Origin: Lachnospiraceae bacterium
GTDB lineage: Bacteria > Bacillota > Clostridia > Lachnospirales > Lachnospiraceae
Length of the DNA: 64,000 nt
Assembly: GCA_017935565.1 (NCBI GenBank)
Contig: JAGBHK010000007.1
Span: forward strand, 1 to 64,000
Reading direction: 5' to 3'
Shown: positions 1-7,406 of the stretch, one piece after another
How positions within the stretch are numbered: the first letter of the stretch is position 1
How the letters are laid out: each line of letters begins with the position of its first letter
Notes under the pieces: model-generated
The model's input: the letters and a program-made list of their open reading frames with translations, nothing else
Database searches by the model: none
What the model was told of the DNA's origin: nothing
Translations under genes and position numbers: made by a program

Positions 1-184
1 CTGCTTAGCTTAAAGTTTAAAATCCATGAATCAAAATAACGTTAGCTATTTCATCCATCTGTTTACTGTTTGAGAAATCATCTTTCGATGAGTTCGCTGA
101 AAATTCATTGTAAGAAATTTTCAGGGATGGTTTATTGTTCAGTTTTCAATGTTCAGTTTGTTGCTGTTTTGCGACAGCCTGCTA
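1..184 (-). other. Probable rRNA operon leader (runs off left edge)
   Basis: Gene-free stretch transcribed leftwards from the promoter at 185-213. It contains a stem with arms near 97-105 and 115-124 (CTGAAAATT / AAATTTTCAG), a CATCGAAAGATG mini-hairpin near 82-93, and on the minus strand a GAACATTGAAAACTGAAC segment like those found in clostridial pre-rRNA leaders and spacers. No coding frame is convincing. That a 16S gene follows beyond position 1 is inference. Confidence 0.5.
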
Positions 185-213
185 ATAATATCACACTGTC
201 AAATCTTTGTCAA
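185..213 (-). promoter_or_regulatory. Strong promoter, rRNA-type
   Basis: Minus strand: TTGACA (208-213), a 17-nt spacer, then TATTAT (185-190). An A-rich UP-like tract lies directly upstream at 214-240. It has nearly consensus geometry and reads towards the left edge of the window, with no protein gene in front of it inside the window. Confidence 0.75.
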
Positions 214-259
214 CAACTTTTTTATTTTTTTGCAAAAATCTTTTTTAGACTTTTGCGAA

Positions 260-345
260 CGGAGAGGGTGGGATTCGAACCCACGCGCCCGTGAAGGCAA
301 ACGGTTTTCAAGACCGCCTCGTTATGACCACTTCGATACCTCTCC
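260..345 (-). tRNA. tRNA-Ser (UGA)
   Basis: The minus strand folds as a class II tRNA of 86 nt. The acceptor arms are GGAGAGG (339-345) and CCTCTCC (261-267), with discriminator G. The anticodon loop CTTGAAA gives anticodon TGA, there is a long variable arm, and the T-loop is GGTTCGAATCC. CCA is not encoded. It decodes UCA/UCG serine codons. Confidence 0.96.
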
Positions 346-396
346 AAGGCTTCTTATTTAGTTTGTGTCATCTGCTTTTCGTCAGCGACAAGTGAT

Positions 397-425
397 ATTC
401 TATCATTAATCTTTTTTTCTGTCAA
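397..425 (-). promoter_or_regulatory. Promoter of tRNA-Ser
   Basis: Minus strand: TTGACA (420-425), a 17-nt spacer, TAGAAT (397-402), with an A-rich tract upstream. The block before the -35 (AAAAAAGTTG then TTGACA) matches the one before the promoter at 185-213. Confidence 0.75.
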
Positions 426-484
426 CAACTTTTTTTAATTTTTTTATCTTTTTTTTAAATTATTTTTTATCCACAATATATAGT

Positions 485-531
485 GTTTTTAAAAGGAGTT
501 TTCCACATTTTATTGTGGTTAACTCCTTTTT
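485..531 (-). terminator. Intrinsic terminator of the ispD operon
   Basis: Inverted repeat AAAAGGAGTT ... AACTCCTTTT around a loop that itself contains CCACA/TGTGG pairing, followed on the minus strand by a T-run. It overlaps the ispD stop codon. Confidence 0.8.
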
Positions 532-1231
532 ACATTTTCTTTATCGTGTTTGTAGCATATATTAAATCATCTGGAGTAGTAATTTTTATATTCTCATATT
601 CACCCATAATAACATTTACTTTTCTTATGTTTGAATATTCCATAACCATACTATCATCTGTTATCCCTTGAACATTATCAGATATTACTTTATTATATGC
701 CGCTAATATCTCTTCATATAAAAATGCTTGTGGTGTTTGTATTTGCCATAGCAATTCTCGTTTAGGAGTATCTACTACTAATCCATTTTCATCCACAACC
801 TTTATTGTATCTTTAACCGGCACACCTACGACAACAGCTTTTTTATGTTTTACTTCTTCTATAGTCTTGTTGATTACTTCTACAGATATTAATGCTCTTG
901 CGCCATCATGAATCAATACATATGATTCCTTATCTGCATCGGCTATCGCTTTCAATCCATTATGAACAGAATTGTATCTCTCTGCCCCCCCTTCTATTAT
1001 AGAAGAAACTTTTCTTATATTAAATTTTTCTACTATATTAGTTCTGCAAAATTCTGTGGTTCCTTTTTCTGCAACTATGACGATTTCATCAACATTGCTT
1101 GCTTCAAAAGCCTTTAATGAATAGTAAAGAACGGGCTTATCTTCAATAAGTAAATACTGCTTACTCACCGAAGCACCCATTCTTTTTCCTTTACCACCTG
1201 CAAGAACAATAGCAATAACTTTGTTCTTCAT
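530..1231 (-). CDS. ispD: 2-C-methyl-D-erythritol 4-phosphate cytidylyltransferase
   Basis: Cytoplasmic enzyme of the MEP isoprenoid pathway that joins CTP and methylerythritol 4-phosphate to give CDP-ME. The 233-aa length is normal. The N-terminal nucleotide-binding signature VLAGGKGKRMG is followed by SKQY; IHDGAR, VPVKDTIK and QTPQAF occupy the expected later positions. It is the last gene of a long minus-strand run: its ATG shares one base with the tsaD stop (TAATG), which suggests translational coupling. An AGGAG lies about 10 nt upstream. No ispF follows; the next features are a terminator and tRNA-Ser. Confidence 0.96.
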   Translation of the reverse strand: MKNKVIAIVLAGGKGKRMGASVSKQYLLIEDKPVLYYSLKAFEASNVDEIVIVAEKGTTEFCRTNIVEKFNIRKVSSIIEGGAERYNSVHNGLKAIADADKESYVLIHDGARALISVEVINKTIEEVKHKKAVVVGVPVKDTIKVVDENGLVVDTPKRELLWQIQTPQAFLYEEILAAYNKVISDNVQGITDDSMVMEYSNIRKVNVIMGEYENIKITTPDDLIYATNTIKKM

Positions 1232-2256
1232 TACAATCTTTCTCCTATTTTTAAACTTGGTACTGCATTTAAATCATAACCATGTCGTGTTCCACCCATG
1301 TATTCATAATATCCTGCAACGCCAATCATCGCCGCATTGTCCGTACAATATATAGGAGAAGGATAATAAAAATCAATCCCCTGTTTGTTACATTCGTTTA
1401 CAAACGCCTCTCTAATTGCACTATTTGCCGCAACACCACCTGCAATAGCAAACTTACTTACACCATATTCCTTACATGCAGCCATACTTCTTGAAACCAA
1501 CACATCCACTACTGACTGTTGGAATGACGCCGCAATATCAGCCTCATTTATAGGAAGATTCTTCATCTGGCACATATTGATATGGTTCAAAACAGCAGAT
1601 TTTAAACCACTAAAACTAAAGTCTAAAGGTGCACCTTCCACGACTGCTCTTGGGAAATCAATCGCTTTCGGATTTCCTTCCTTAGCTAATTTATCAACTT
1701 TAGGTCCTCCTGGATATCCAAGACCAATAGAACGAGCAACTTTATCAAACGCTTCGCCTACCGCATCATCCCTTGTCTTTCCAAGTATCTCATATTTACC
1801 ATACTCTTTTACATGAACCAAATGTGTATGTCCACCAGAAATAACCAACGAAATAAAAGGTGGTTCCAATTCTAAATGTTCTATATAATTAGCTGAAATA
1901 TGTCCTTCTATATGATGTACTCCAACCAATGGCTTGTTCTTTGCAAATGCTATAGCCTTAGCCTGAGCAACGCCAACCAAAAGAGCCCCAACAAGCCCAG
2001 GACCATAAGTAACCGCAATGGCATCAATGTCATCCAAAGTTACTTTTGCTTCATTTAAAGCATCATCAATAACTTGATTAATATTTTCAATATGTTTCCT
2101 TGATGCAATTTCAGGAACAACGCCACCATACAATGTATGCAATTTTATTTGCGACGAAATAATATTAGACAGCACGCATCTACCGTTTTTCACAACAGAC
2201 GCCGCCGTCTCGTCACAAGAACTCTCTATAGCTAATATTAACACATCTTTATCCAC
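1231..2256 (-). CDS. tsaD: tRNA N6-adenosine threonylcarbamoyltransferase TsaD
   Basis: Catalytic subunit that transfers the threonylcarbamoyl group to A37 of ANN-decoding tRNAs, acting with TsaB and TsaE. I place the start at GTG 2254-2256 (341 aa). It has GGGAGG six bases upstream, lies one base from the upstream stop, and gives an N-terminus [16 protein letters not shown] that matches the family; the longer open frame to 2349 overlaps the preceding gene. The metal-binding motif HHIEGH and the ASNH-fold SGGHTHLV and AGGVAAN motifs are visible. tsaB, tsaE and rimI lie upstream in the same run. Confidence 0.96.
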   Translation of the reverse strand: MDKDVLILAIESSCDETAASVVKNGRCVLSNIISSQIKLHTLYGGVVPEIASRKHIENINQVIDDALNEAKVTLDDIDAIAVTYGPGLVGALLVGVAQAKAIAFAKNKPLVGVHHIEGHISANYIEHLELEPPFISLVISGGHTHLVHVKEYGKYEILGKTRDDAVGEAFDKVARSIGLGYPGGPKVDKLAKEGNPKAIDFPRAVVEGAPLDFSFSGLKSAVLNHINMCQMKNLPINEADIAASFQQSVVDVLVSRSMAACKEYGVSKFAIAGGVAANSAIREAFVNECNKQGIDFYYPSPIYCTDNAAMIGVAGYYEYMGGTRHGYDLNAVPSLKIGERL

Positions 2257-2257
2257 G

Positions 2258-2908
2258 TTACGCCTCCCATGGATCAGGTTGATATAACTGCCAACCCAAA
2301 ATTCTCCATTTTCCATCTTCGTCTTTTCTAAGAATGTATGTAGTAACATTCTTCATAGTACCAGAATCATTCTGTACATAATATATGCACTCAACAGATG
2401 CATATTTCTTTCCATCCACCGTCGAATACTTCACATCTGATGATTTTCCAACAATAACTCTTGAAATAATTCTATTATCATCTTGATACCCCTCGATTTC
2501 GTCTTGAAGTTCTTCAAAATATTCATCGAATGGATTATTATCAATAAGTTCTTTATCAAAAAGTATTGTAGCCATATATGCTAATTTAATCAATTCTTTT
2601 TCACTATTATCTTCATTATAATAACTTCTTTGAATTTTAGTAAATAATGAAACAACCTGACATACAGTCAATGGGTAATCCGATTCCATTTCTTCACCAA
2701 TTGTGTTTGAATCAATTTTACTCAAAACATCTTCTACAGTATCTGGGAAATCGGAAACATAATCTTTTCCTAATAATTTATCCTTATCAGAAAGCACAGT
2801 AGTATCATCCTGTATAATCTTATCGCCATTAACAGCTTTATAATATACAAGAACCACTACTATAAGCAATAATGTAATTGTAATCACCCATTTGATACTT
2901 CGTTTCAT
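2258..2908 (-). CDS. Membrane-anchored protein of unknown function
   Basis: About 216 aa. The N-terminus is MKRSIKW followed by one hydrophobic segment (roughly residues 6-24), then a soluble, probably extracytoplasmic domain rich in Asp and Glu. The C-terminal half has a beta-rich look ([30 protein letters not shown]), as in NTF2-like or DUF6715-like proteins; that assignment is a guess from memory. I start at the ATG with GGAG six bases upstream; the ORF also opens four codons earlier. It sits between rnz and tsaD, 1 bp from tsaD and 18 bp from rnz, so it is in the operon, but no functional tie to t6A or tRNA maturation can be read from it. Confidence 0.75.
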   Translation of the reverse strand: MKRSIKWVITITLLLIVVVLVYYKAVNGDKIIQDDTTVLSDKDKLLGKDYVSDFPDTVEDVLSKIDSNTIGEEMESDYPLTVCQVVSLFTKIQRSYYNEDNSEKELIKLAYMATILFDKELIDNNPFDEYFEELQDEIEGYQDDNRIISRVIVGKSSDVKYSTVDGKKYASVECIYYVQNDSGTMKNVTTYILRKDEDGKWRILGWQLYQPDPWEA

Positions 2909-2926
2909 AGCAAACTCCATTACATA

Positions 2927-3835
2927 TTATTCTTCAAACATTAACGTAACACTTTTTCCATCTTTTCCTGGATGAGAATTCTCAAATATCTCTCTAACAT
3001 CGTCCATAAATTCTTCAGCTCTTATAAGAGAAGGGCTATAATGAGTTAACCACATTTCTTTCACTTCTGCCTTTTTGGCAATCTCAGCCGCTTCATAAAA
3101 AGTCATATGTTTATATTCTTTAGCTTTCTTAAGCTTATCCTTCTCACCATACATTCCTTCACATATTAATAAATCCGCATCTTTCACCATCAAAGGAATG
3201 TTTTCTGTAGGTCTGGTATCCGTACAATACGACACTTTAAGGCCCTTTCTAGTTTCACCAAGCACCATCTCTGGATACAATGTCCTATCTTCTAACTCTA
3301 TAATATCACCTTTTTGCAATTTACTCCAGTACTCTTTTTCAATATTATTTTCGAGAGCCTTTTCAACCATAAATTTGCCCTGACGATTAATCTTTATATT
3401 ATAGGCATAGCAAATAACATTATGATTAACCTTGTACGCTTCAATCTCATATCCCTTAAGATTGATTGTCTGCATAGAATCTGTCAATTCAATATATTGT
3501 ATTTTAAAAGGAAGTTCTGGTGCAATGACTCTCAATGATTCAACCACACGCTCAAGACCTTTTGGTCCAATCATTGTAACAGGCTCAGTTCTGTCAGCAT
3601 TTCCCATAGTCAACAAAAGTCCAGGTAACCCACTAATGTGATCTGCATGGTAATGAGTAAAGCAGATTATGTCTATAGGATTAAAACTAAGACCAGCTTC
3701 CTTAATAGCAAGCTGCGTACCTTCACCACAATCTATCAAAAGACTACTTCCATTATATCTTGTCATAAGGGCAGTGAGCCATCTTCTTGGCAATGGCATC
3801 ATTCCACCCGTTCCTAATAAACATACATCTAACAT
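2927..3835 (-). CDS. rnz: Ribonuclease Z
   Basis: Metallo-beta-lactamase-fold endonuclease that trims tRNA 3' trailers, mainly in precursors lacking an encoded CCA, as for the tRNA-Ser in this window. 302 aa, the normal short bacterial form. The zinc motif FTHYHADHISGLPG (about residue 60), GEGTQ before it, and the C-terminal WLTHYSPS are all present. The start is ATG with GAGG six bases upstream. It is co-oriented with genes for tRNA t6A modification, a sensible tRNA-maturation grouping. Confidence 0.95.
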   Translation of the reverse strand: MLDVCLLGTGGMMPLPRRWLTALMTRYNGSSLLIDCGEGTQLAIKEAGLSFNPIDIICFTHYHADHISGLPGLLLTMGNADRTEPVTMIGPKGLERVVESLRVIAPELPFKIQYIELTDSMQTINLKGYEIEAYKVNHNVICYAYNIKINRQGKFMVEKALENNIEKEYWSKLQKGDIIELEDRTLYPEMVLGETRKGLKVSYCTDTRPTENIPLMVKDADLLICEGMYGEKDKLKKAKEYKHMTFYEAAEIAKKAEVKEMWLTHYSPSLIRAEEFMDDVREIFENSHPGKDGKSVTLMFEE

Positions 3836-3844
3836 TTTTTACCT

Positions 3845-4093
3845 CTACAACAATTCAACATTTTGTTCAATATCAACTGGTACTTTAAATTCCCTTACCA
3901 TTTCATCATAACAATCTTCACATAAATCAATAATATGTCTCTCACAATCTTTGTTTGAGAAAAATCCCCAATTATATTCTATAGAAAAATTACCTTCCAT
4001 AATAATTCCATCTTTAACTTTCATTTTTTTGCCACATCTATTGCAAAAAACTTTTGAAAGTTGATTAGTCTCTTTATCTTTATATTTTCGCAT
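3845..4093 (-). CDS. Small Cys-rich, probable zinc-ribbon protein
   Basis: 82 aa from the ATG with GGAGG five bases upstream; the frame opens further upstream without a ribosome site. It has two Cys pairs, CNRCGKK (about residue 17) and LCEDCYDEM (about residue 57), spaced as in a treble-clef or ribbon zinc site, with an intervening SIEYNWGFFSNKD segment. This type of small protein is common in Firmicutes and usually annotated hypothetical. It lies 9 bp before rnz and 75 bp after rimI, in the same operon. Function unknown. Confidence 0.8.
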   Translation of the reverse strand: MRKYKDKETNQLSKVFCNRCGKKMKVKDGIIMEGNFSIEYNWGFFSNKDCERHIIDLCEDCYDEMVREFKVPVDIEQNVELL

Positions 4094-4168
4094 ATCATCC
4101 TCCGGTTCATACAATTCATTGATATGTAAATTGTACAATATATTTTTCAAAACATAAACCGGTAATAA

Positions 4169-4615
4169 TTACGCTTCTTTCCACATAATGACAGCATTTT
4201 CAGTAGGTTTTTCATAAAAATTCTTTCGAATTCCTTGTTTTTCAAAGCCACATCTTTCATATAATGCAATAGCCGCAGCATTTGATTCGCGCACTTCCAA
4301 AAACACTTTTTCAGCCTTTCTTACTCTACCTTCACATAACAACTCTTTTACTATAGCCTCACCAATACCACATCTACGATATTCACCTTTTACCGCAATA
4401 TTTATTATCTCCCCTTCGCCAGCAACTACATATATTGCGCCATAACCAGCAATATCATCTTCAGTTTTTGCAACTACAAAATATGAATAACTTTGCGCCA
4501 TAGATGCTAGAAGCGCTTCCTTTGACCATGGCAATGAAAAGCATTCCTGTTCTATCATTGCAACAGCATCTGCATCTTCATTTTTCATTTCACTTAAAAA
4601 ATATGTTTTATTCAT
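4169..4615 (-). CDS. rimI: Ribosomal protein S18-alanine N-acetyltransferase
   Basis: GNAT-fold acetyltransferase, 148 aa. The acetyl-CoA signature is YRRCGIGEAIV (about residue 80), with EVRESNAAAIALYERCGFEKQGIRKNFY in the C-terminal half, the typical RimI ending. The start overlaps the tsaB stop by 8 bp, indicating coupling. RimI acetylates the N-terminal alanine of ribosomal protein S18 in well-studied bacteria; in Firmicutes it is very often next to tsaB/tsaD, as here. Confidence 0.93.
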   Translation of the reverse strand: MNKTYFLSEMKNEDADAVAMIEQECFSLPWSKEALLASMAQSYSYFVVAKTEDDIAGYGAIYVVAGEGEIINIAVKGEYRRCGIGEAIVKELLCEGRVRKAEKVFLEVRESNAAAIALYERCGFEKQGIRKNFYEKPTENAVIMWKEA

Positions 4616-5315
4616 TTTTTAACTTCTCTTCCATTTCTCTTTCAGCCTGTGATTTTCTAAAATAATCAGGTCTAAAATCTGAAGCATTAGTTATTTTACC
4701 TTCTTTGTAATACTTAAGTCCCAAAGCCCCAACACTTCCAGCACGCTGTCTGTTCATATGTGTAGGTGCAAATATAGGTGTATACTTCATATTTTCAAAA
4801 AGAAACTCTTTAAAAGCCGGAATTCCATCACCAATAAATATAACTTCTTCATCATATTCATTCAATTTAGAAACCAACTCGTCAATACCAACCGCTGTAC
4901 CATCAAGCACTATCTGAAGGTCTTCTCCAACAATCTTATACACGCCTGTGTATGTTTGATTTCTTCTGGCATCCATTATAGGACAAACAAGCTTATCTGT
5001 AGCAAACATATTGTATGCCATGGCTTCCAATGTTGGAACTTCAATGAGCGGTAAGTTAAGTGCCTGACCAAGCCCTTTTGCAGTTGCACTTCCAATTCGT
5101 AAACCTGTAAAAGAACCAGGCCCCGATGTGATAGCTATAGCCTCAATACTTTCCAATGATATTTCTGATATCTTAAACATTTCATCTATCATAGGAAGCA
5201 ATGTTTGCGAATGAGTTATTTTGTTGTTGATGGTGTATTCACCAATTATTTTTTCCTCTTCGACAATAGCCACCGAAGCGACCGTCGAAGAACTGTCAAT
5301 TGCTAATATTCTCAT
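4608..5315 (-). CDS. tsaB: tRNA threonylcarbamoyladenosine biosynthesis protein TsaB
   Basis: Non-catalytic ASNH-fold partner of TsaD in the t6A complex. The N-terminus MRILAIDSSSTVASVAI and the ITSGPGSFTGLRIG motif are diagnostic. I choose the ATG at 5313-5315 (235 aa) with AAGG upstream rather than the GTG at 5333, because the family begins with this ILAID strand. It is followed by rimI with an 8-bp overlap and preceded by tsaE. Confidence 0.95.
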   Translation of the reverse strand: MRILAIDSSSTVASVAIVEEEKIIGEYTINNKITHSQTLLPMIDEMFKISEISLESIEAIAITSGPGSFTGLRIGSATAKGLGQALNLPLIEVPTLEAMAYNMFATDKLVCPIMDARRNQTYTGVYKIVGEDLQIVLDGTAVGIDELVSKLNEYDEEVIFIGDGIPAFKEFLFENMKYTPIFAPTHMNRQRAGSVGALGLKYYKEGKITNASDFRPDYFRKSQAEREMEEKLKNE

Positions 5316-5333
5316 ACCAACCTTGCCTTTCAC

Positions 5334-5759
5334 TTACTGCTCAATAGTTATAATTCTATAATCAAAACCTTTTTCAAGGTCTTTCTTTATGATTATCTTT
5401 ACTGCATTTTCAGGAATTATCTCATCAATCAAAGAAGCCCATTCAATCAAGCAAACTCCTTCACCAAAAAAATACTCCTCATATCCAATCTCATCCATCT
5501 CATAAATATCGCCGATACGATAAACATCAAAATGATAGAAAGGTACTCGCCCATCATTATATTCTAAAACAATAGTAAATGTAGGACTACTAATATCTTC
5601 ATTCACTCCAAGTCCTTTTGCAAAACCTTTTGTAAACACAGTTTTTCCTACGCCCAAATCACCATCAAGACAATATATTTGACCTTTGACTGCATTTTTG
5701 CCAAGTTCAACGCCCAAATTATAAGTATCCTTATCAGAAAATGATTCAATCGTGCTCAT
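5334..5759 (-). CDS. tsaE: tRNA t6A biosynthesis ATPase TsaE
   Basis: P-loop ATPase of the TsaBDE complex. Walker A GDLGVGKTVFTKGF (about residue 33), SPTFTIVLEY, and the FDVYRIGD Walker-B-like region match the family; about 141 aa is usual. Start set at the second ATG, which has GGAG six bases upstream. It is 18 bp upstream of the tsaB start. With tsaB, tsaD and rimI it makes a nearly complete t6A set; the threonylcarbamoyl-AMP synthase gene (tsaC/sua5) is not in this window. Confidence 0.94.
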   Translation of the reverse strand: MSTIESFSDKDTYNLGVELGKNAVKGQIYCLDGDLGVGKTVFTKGFAKGLGVNEDISSPTFTIVLEYNDGRVPFYHFDVYRIGDIYEMDEIGYEEYFFGEGVCLIEWASLIDEIIPENAVKIIIKKDLEKGFDYRIITIEQ

Positions 5760-5773
5760 ATTTCTCTCCATTT

Positions 5774-6277
5774 CTATCTCATCTTAATATAAGATGCTGT
5801 ACATTTTTCTCTAACAATCTTTTTTAAATCTTCCATATGAGGTGCAACTTCTCTTTTTGGTAAAACAAAAGCATGAATTCTACTTGTATAAATCAAAATG
5901 CTTTTCTTAGTAGAAGTTATCTTCATAATCTGGTTCCAATCATATTCTGCCGATTCATCTCCGCACGCAACCTTAATTCCTGCGTAAGAAATGTTATACT
6001 CTAAAGGTTTGTTTATAGATTCATTCTGTTTAACTTGTTGCTTAGCTCTTTTATATAACATCATTGGCTGAATAACCGTAAATAACAAACCAGTCAACAA
6101 CAACACAAATTTGTATGCGATATTCATTTGATCATTATCAAACGAATAGAAGAAACCTATCAACGCACAAATACTTAAAATAACTCCTGTATATCCACTA
6201 AAAGTCGAATATGTATGAGACATTAGAAAATCATACATTTCTTTAACTGTTAATTGTATTTTTAATTTTATCTCCAT
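5774..6277 (-). CDS. YcxB-like membrane protein
   Basis: 167 aa. Soluble N-terminus (about 30 residues), two hydrophobic segments (about 30-47 and 55-75), then a beta-rich C-terminal domain containing EYNISYAGIKVACGDESAEYDWNQI and LIYTSRIHAFVLPKRE, the hallmark of the YcxB-like domain family (PF14317). The molecular function of the family is unknown. First gene of the tsaE-tsaB-rimI-rnz-tsaD-ispD run. A possible promoter (TAGACA, 17 nt, TAAACT) lies just upstream on the minus strand. Confidence 0.8.
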   Translation of the reverse strand: MEIKLKIQLTVKEMYDFLMSHTYSTFSGYTGVILSICALIGFFYSFDNDQMNIAYKFVLLLTGLLFTVIQPMMLYKRAKQQVKQNESINKPLEYNISYAGIKVACGDESAEYDWNQIMKITSTKKSILIYTSRIHAFVLPKREVAPHMEDLKKIVREKCTASYIKMR

Positions 6278-6336
6278 TATCTGCCTCCATATAACTATCT
6301 CTAATTAAATAGTTTATCATTTTGACAGTTTTTTGT

Positions 6337-7068
6337 CTATATTATTGTTTTTATAAGTTTACTAATTTTCTTATAAACCAATGTAACAACTATTGTTATC
6401 AACAAACCTTTGATAAGATTTAGTGGTGCAACAGCAAGAATAATAAATGTAAACATATTTGTGATGTTTGCATTTACTTCTGTTCCCATTGCAATAAGCG
6501 CTGACATTGGCATTCCACCATAAAATCTTGCAAATGCAGGTAATAAAATGAATGCATTAACAAAACAACCTACAACAATCATAGTTACTGTTCCTGTTGC
6601 TAAACCAATTGTCGCCATTTTCTTATTCTTCTTTACCTTATATATAATTGATGCAGGGATAACAAATGTACATCCTACAATAAAGTTTGCAAACTCACCA
6701 ATAAACGCTGTTGATGTTGGCTTAATTGCCAACTTAACAATAATTTTAACAAACTCAGTAGCAACACCTGCTACAGGTCCAAGCATAAATCCGCTAATCA
6801 TTACAGGAACTTCACTTAAGTCAATTCCATAAAAAGAAGGTGCAAATGGCATAGGAAACTCAAAATACATAAGTGCACCTGCTACCGCTGCAAAAATACC
6901 AATCAATGTAATCTTCTTTGTCTTCGCAATTTTCATCATATCATCTTTTTCAAGAACTCTCTCACTTATAATTGCAATAATAAACAATGCCGCAACAAAT
7001 GCCAATATCGCAATGACATAACCCGCCTCCTTACTCATGATACTGATAAACTTTTTCAAATCTTCCAT
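6337..7068 (-). CDS. ribU: Riboflavin ECF transporter S component RibU
   Basis: Substrate-binding membrane subunit of an energy-coupling-factor transporter. 243 aa with about six membrane segments. The loop FEFPMPFAPSFYGIDLSEVP followed by GFMLGPVAGV is characteristic of RibU. The N-terminus has an extra hydrophobic helix (about 15-35) before the usual fold. An FMN riboswitch and an intrinsic terminator lie immediately upstream, which strongly supports riboflavin as the substrate. The energizing EcfA/EcfT subunits are not in this window and are probably shared from another locus. Confidence 0.93.
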   Translation of the reverse strand: MEDLKKFISIMSKEAGYVIAILAFVAALFIIAIISERVLEKDDMMKIAKTKKITLIGIFAAVAGALMYFEFPMPFAPSFYGIDLSEVPVMISGFMLGPVAGVATEFVKIIVKLAIKPTSTAFIGEFANFIVGCTFVIPASIIYKVKKNKKMATIGLATGTVTMIVVGCFVNAFILLPAFARFYGGMPMSALIAMGTEVNANITNMFTFIILAVAPLNLIKGLLITIVVTLVYKKISKLIKTII

Positions 7069-7120
7069 TTTTTCAATTCCTTTCTTTAATTATAAATACA
7101 TCTCCACTTTCTTATATGAT

Positions 7121-7153
7121 AAAAAACCTGAGGAATAATTTTTCCTCAGGTTT
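7121..7153 (-). terminator. ribU: Riboswitch-controlled terminator of ribU
   Basis: Stem AAACCTGAGGAA / TTCCTCAGGTTT with a T-run on the minus strand, 53 bp before the ribU start and about 40 bp after the aptamer: the expression platform for attenuation. Confidence 0.88.
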
Positions 7154-7192
7154 ACACATCAATCACAAGTAACGACATAAATGTCCTTACCT

Positions 7193-7334
7193 ACTCTTCT
7201 TCCATCCAGACTATACTGTTGGTACCGGAATTGTCACCTCACCGGTTCGGTATAATGAAACCATTACACTCGCGGACTTTACCGCCAGTCGGGAATAATG
7301 TACACTTTGCACACGCACCCTGCCCTGAAGATAT
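7193..7334 (-). promoter_or_regulatory. FMN riboswitch (RFN element)
   Basis: The minus strand carries the conserved RFN blocks in order: ATCTTCAGGGCAGGGTG near 7316-7334, ATTCCCGACTGGCGGTAAAG near 7279-7297, CCGCGAG, GGTGAGGTG, and TCTGGATGGAAGAAGA near 7193-7209. The distal 7193-7209 block closes the P1 stem with the first block. It senses FMN and, with the terminator downstream, should turn ribU off when flavin is plentiful. Confidence 0.97.
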
Positions 7335-7369
7335 ATTTAATTTATATAGTTTATTTATTAACGTTAGAG

Positions 7370-7398
7370 ATTATACCACCGTATTATCATATATGCAA
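7370..7398 (-). promoter_or_regulatory. Promoter of the riboswitch-ribU transcript
   Basis: Minus strand TTGCAT (7393-7398), 17-nt spacer, TATAAT (7370-7375). Transcription would start about 30 nt before the aptamer. Confidence 0.75.
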
Positions 7399-7406
7399 CT
7401 CTTTTA

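Noticed and set aside
1385..1816. Plus-strand open frame opposite tsaD
   Set aside because: Antisense of a well-conserved gene with no start signal.
2257..2349. Extended N-terminus of tsaD
   Set aside because: It overlaps the upstream gene; GTG with GGGAGG at the right distance gives the family start.
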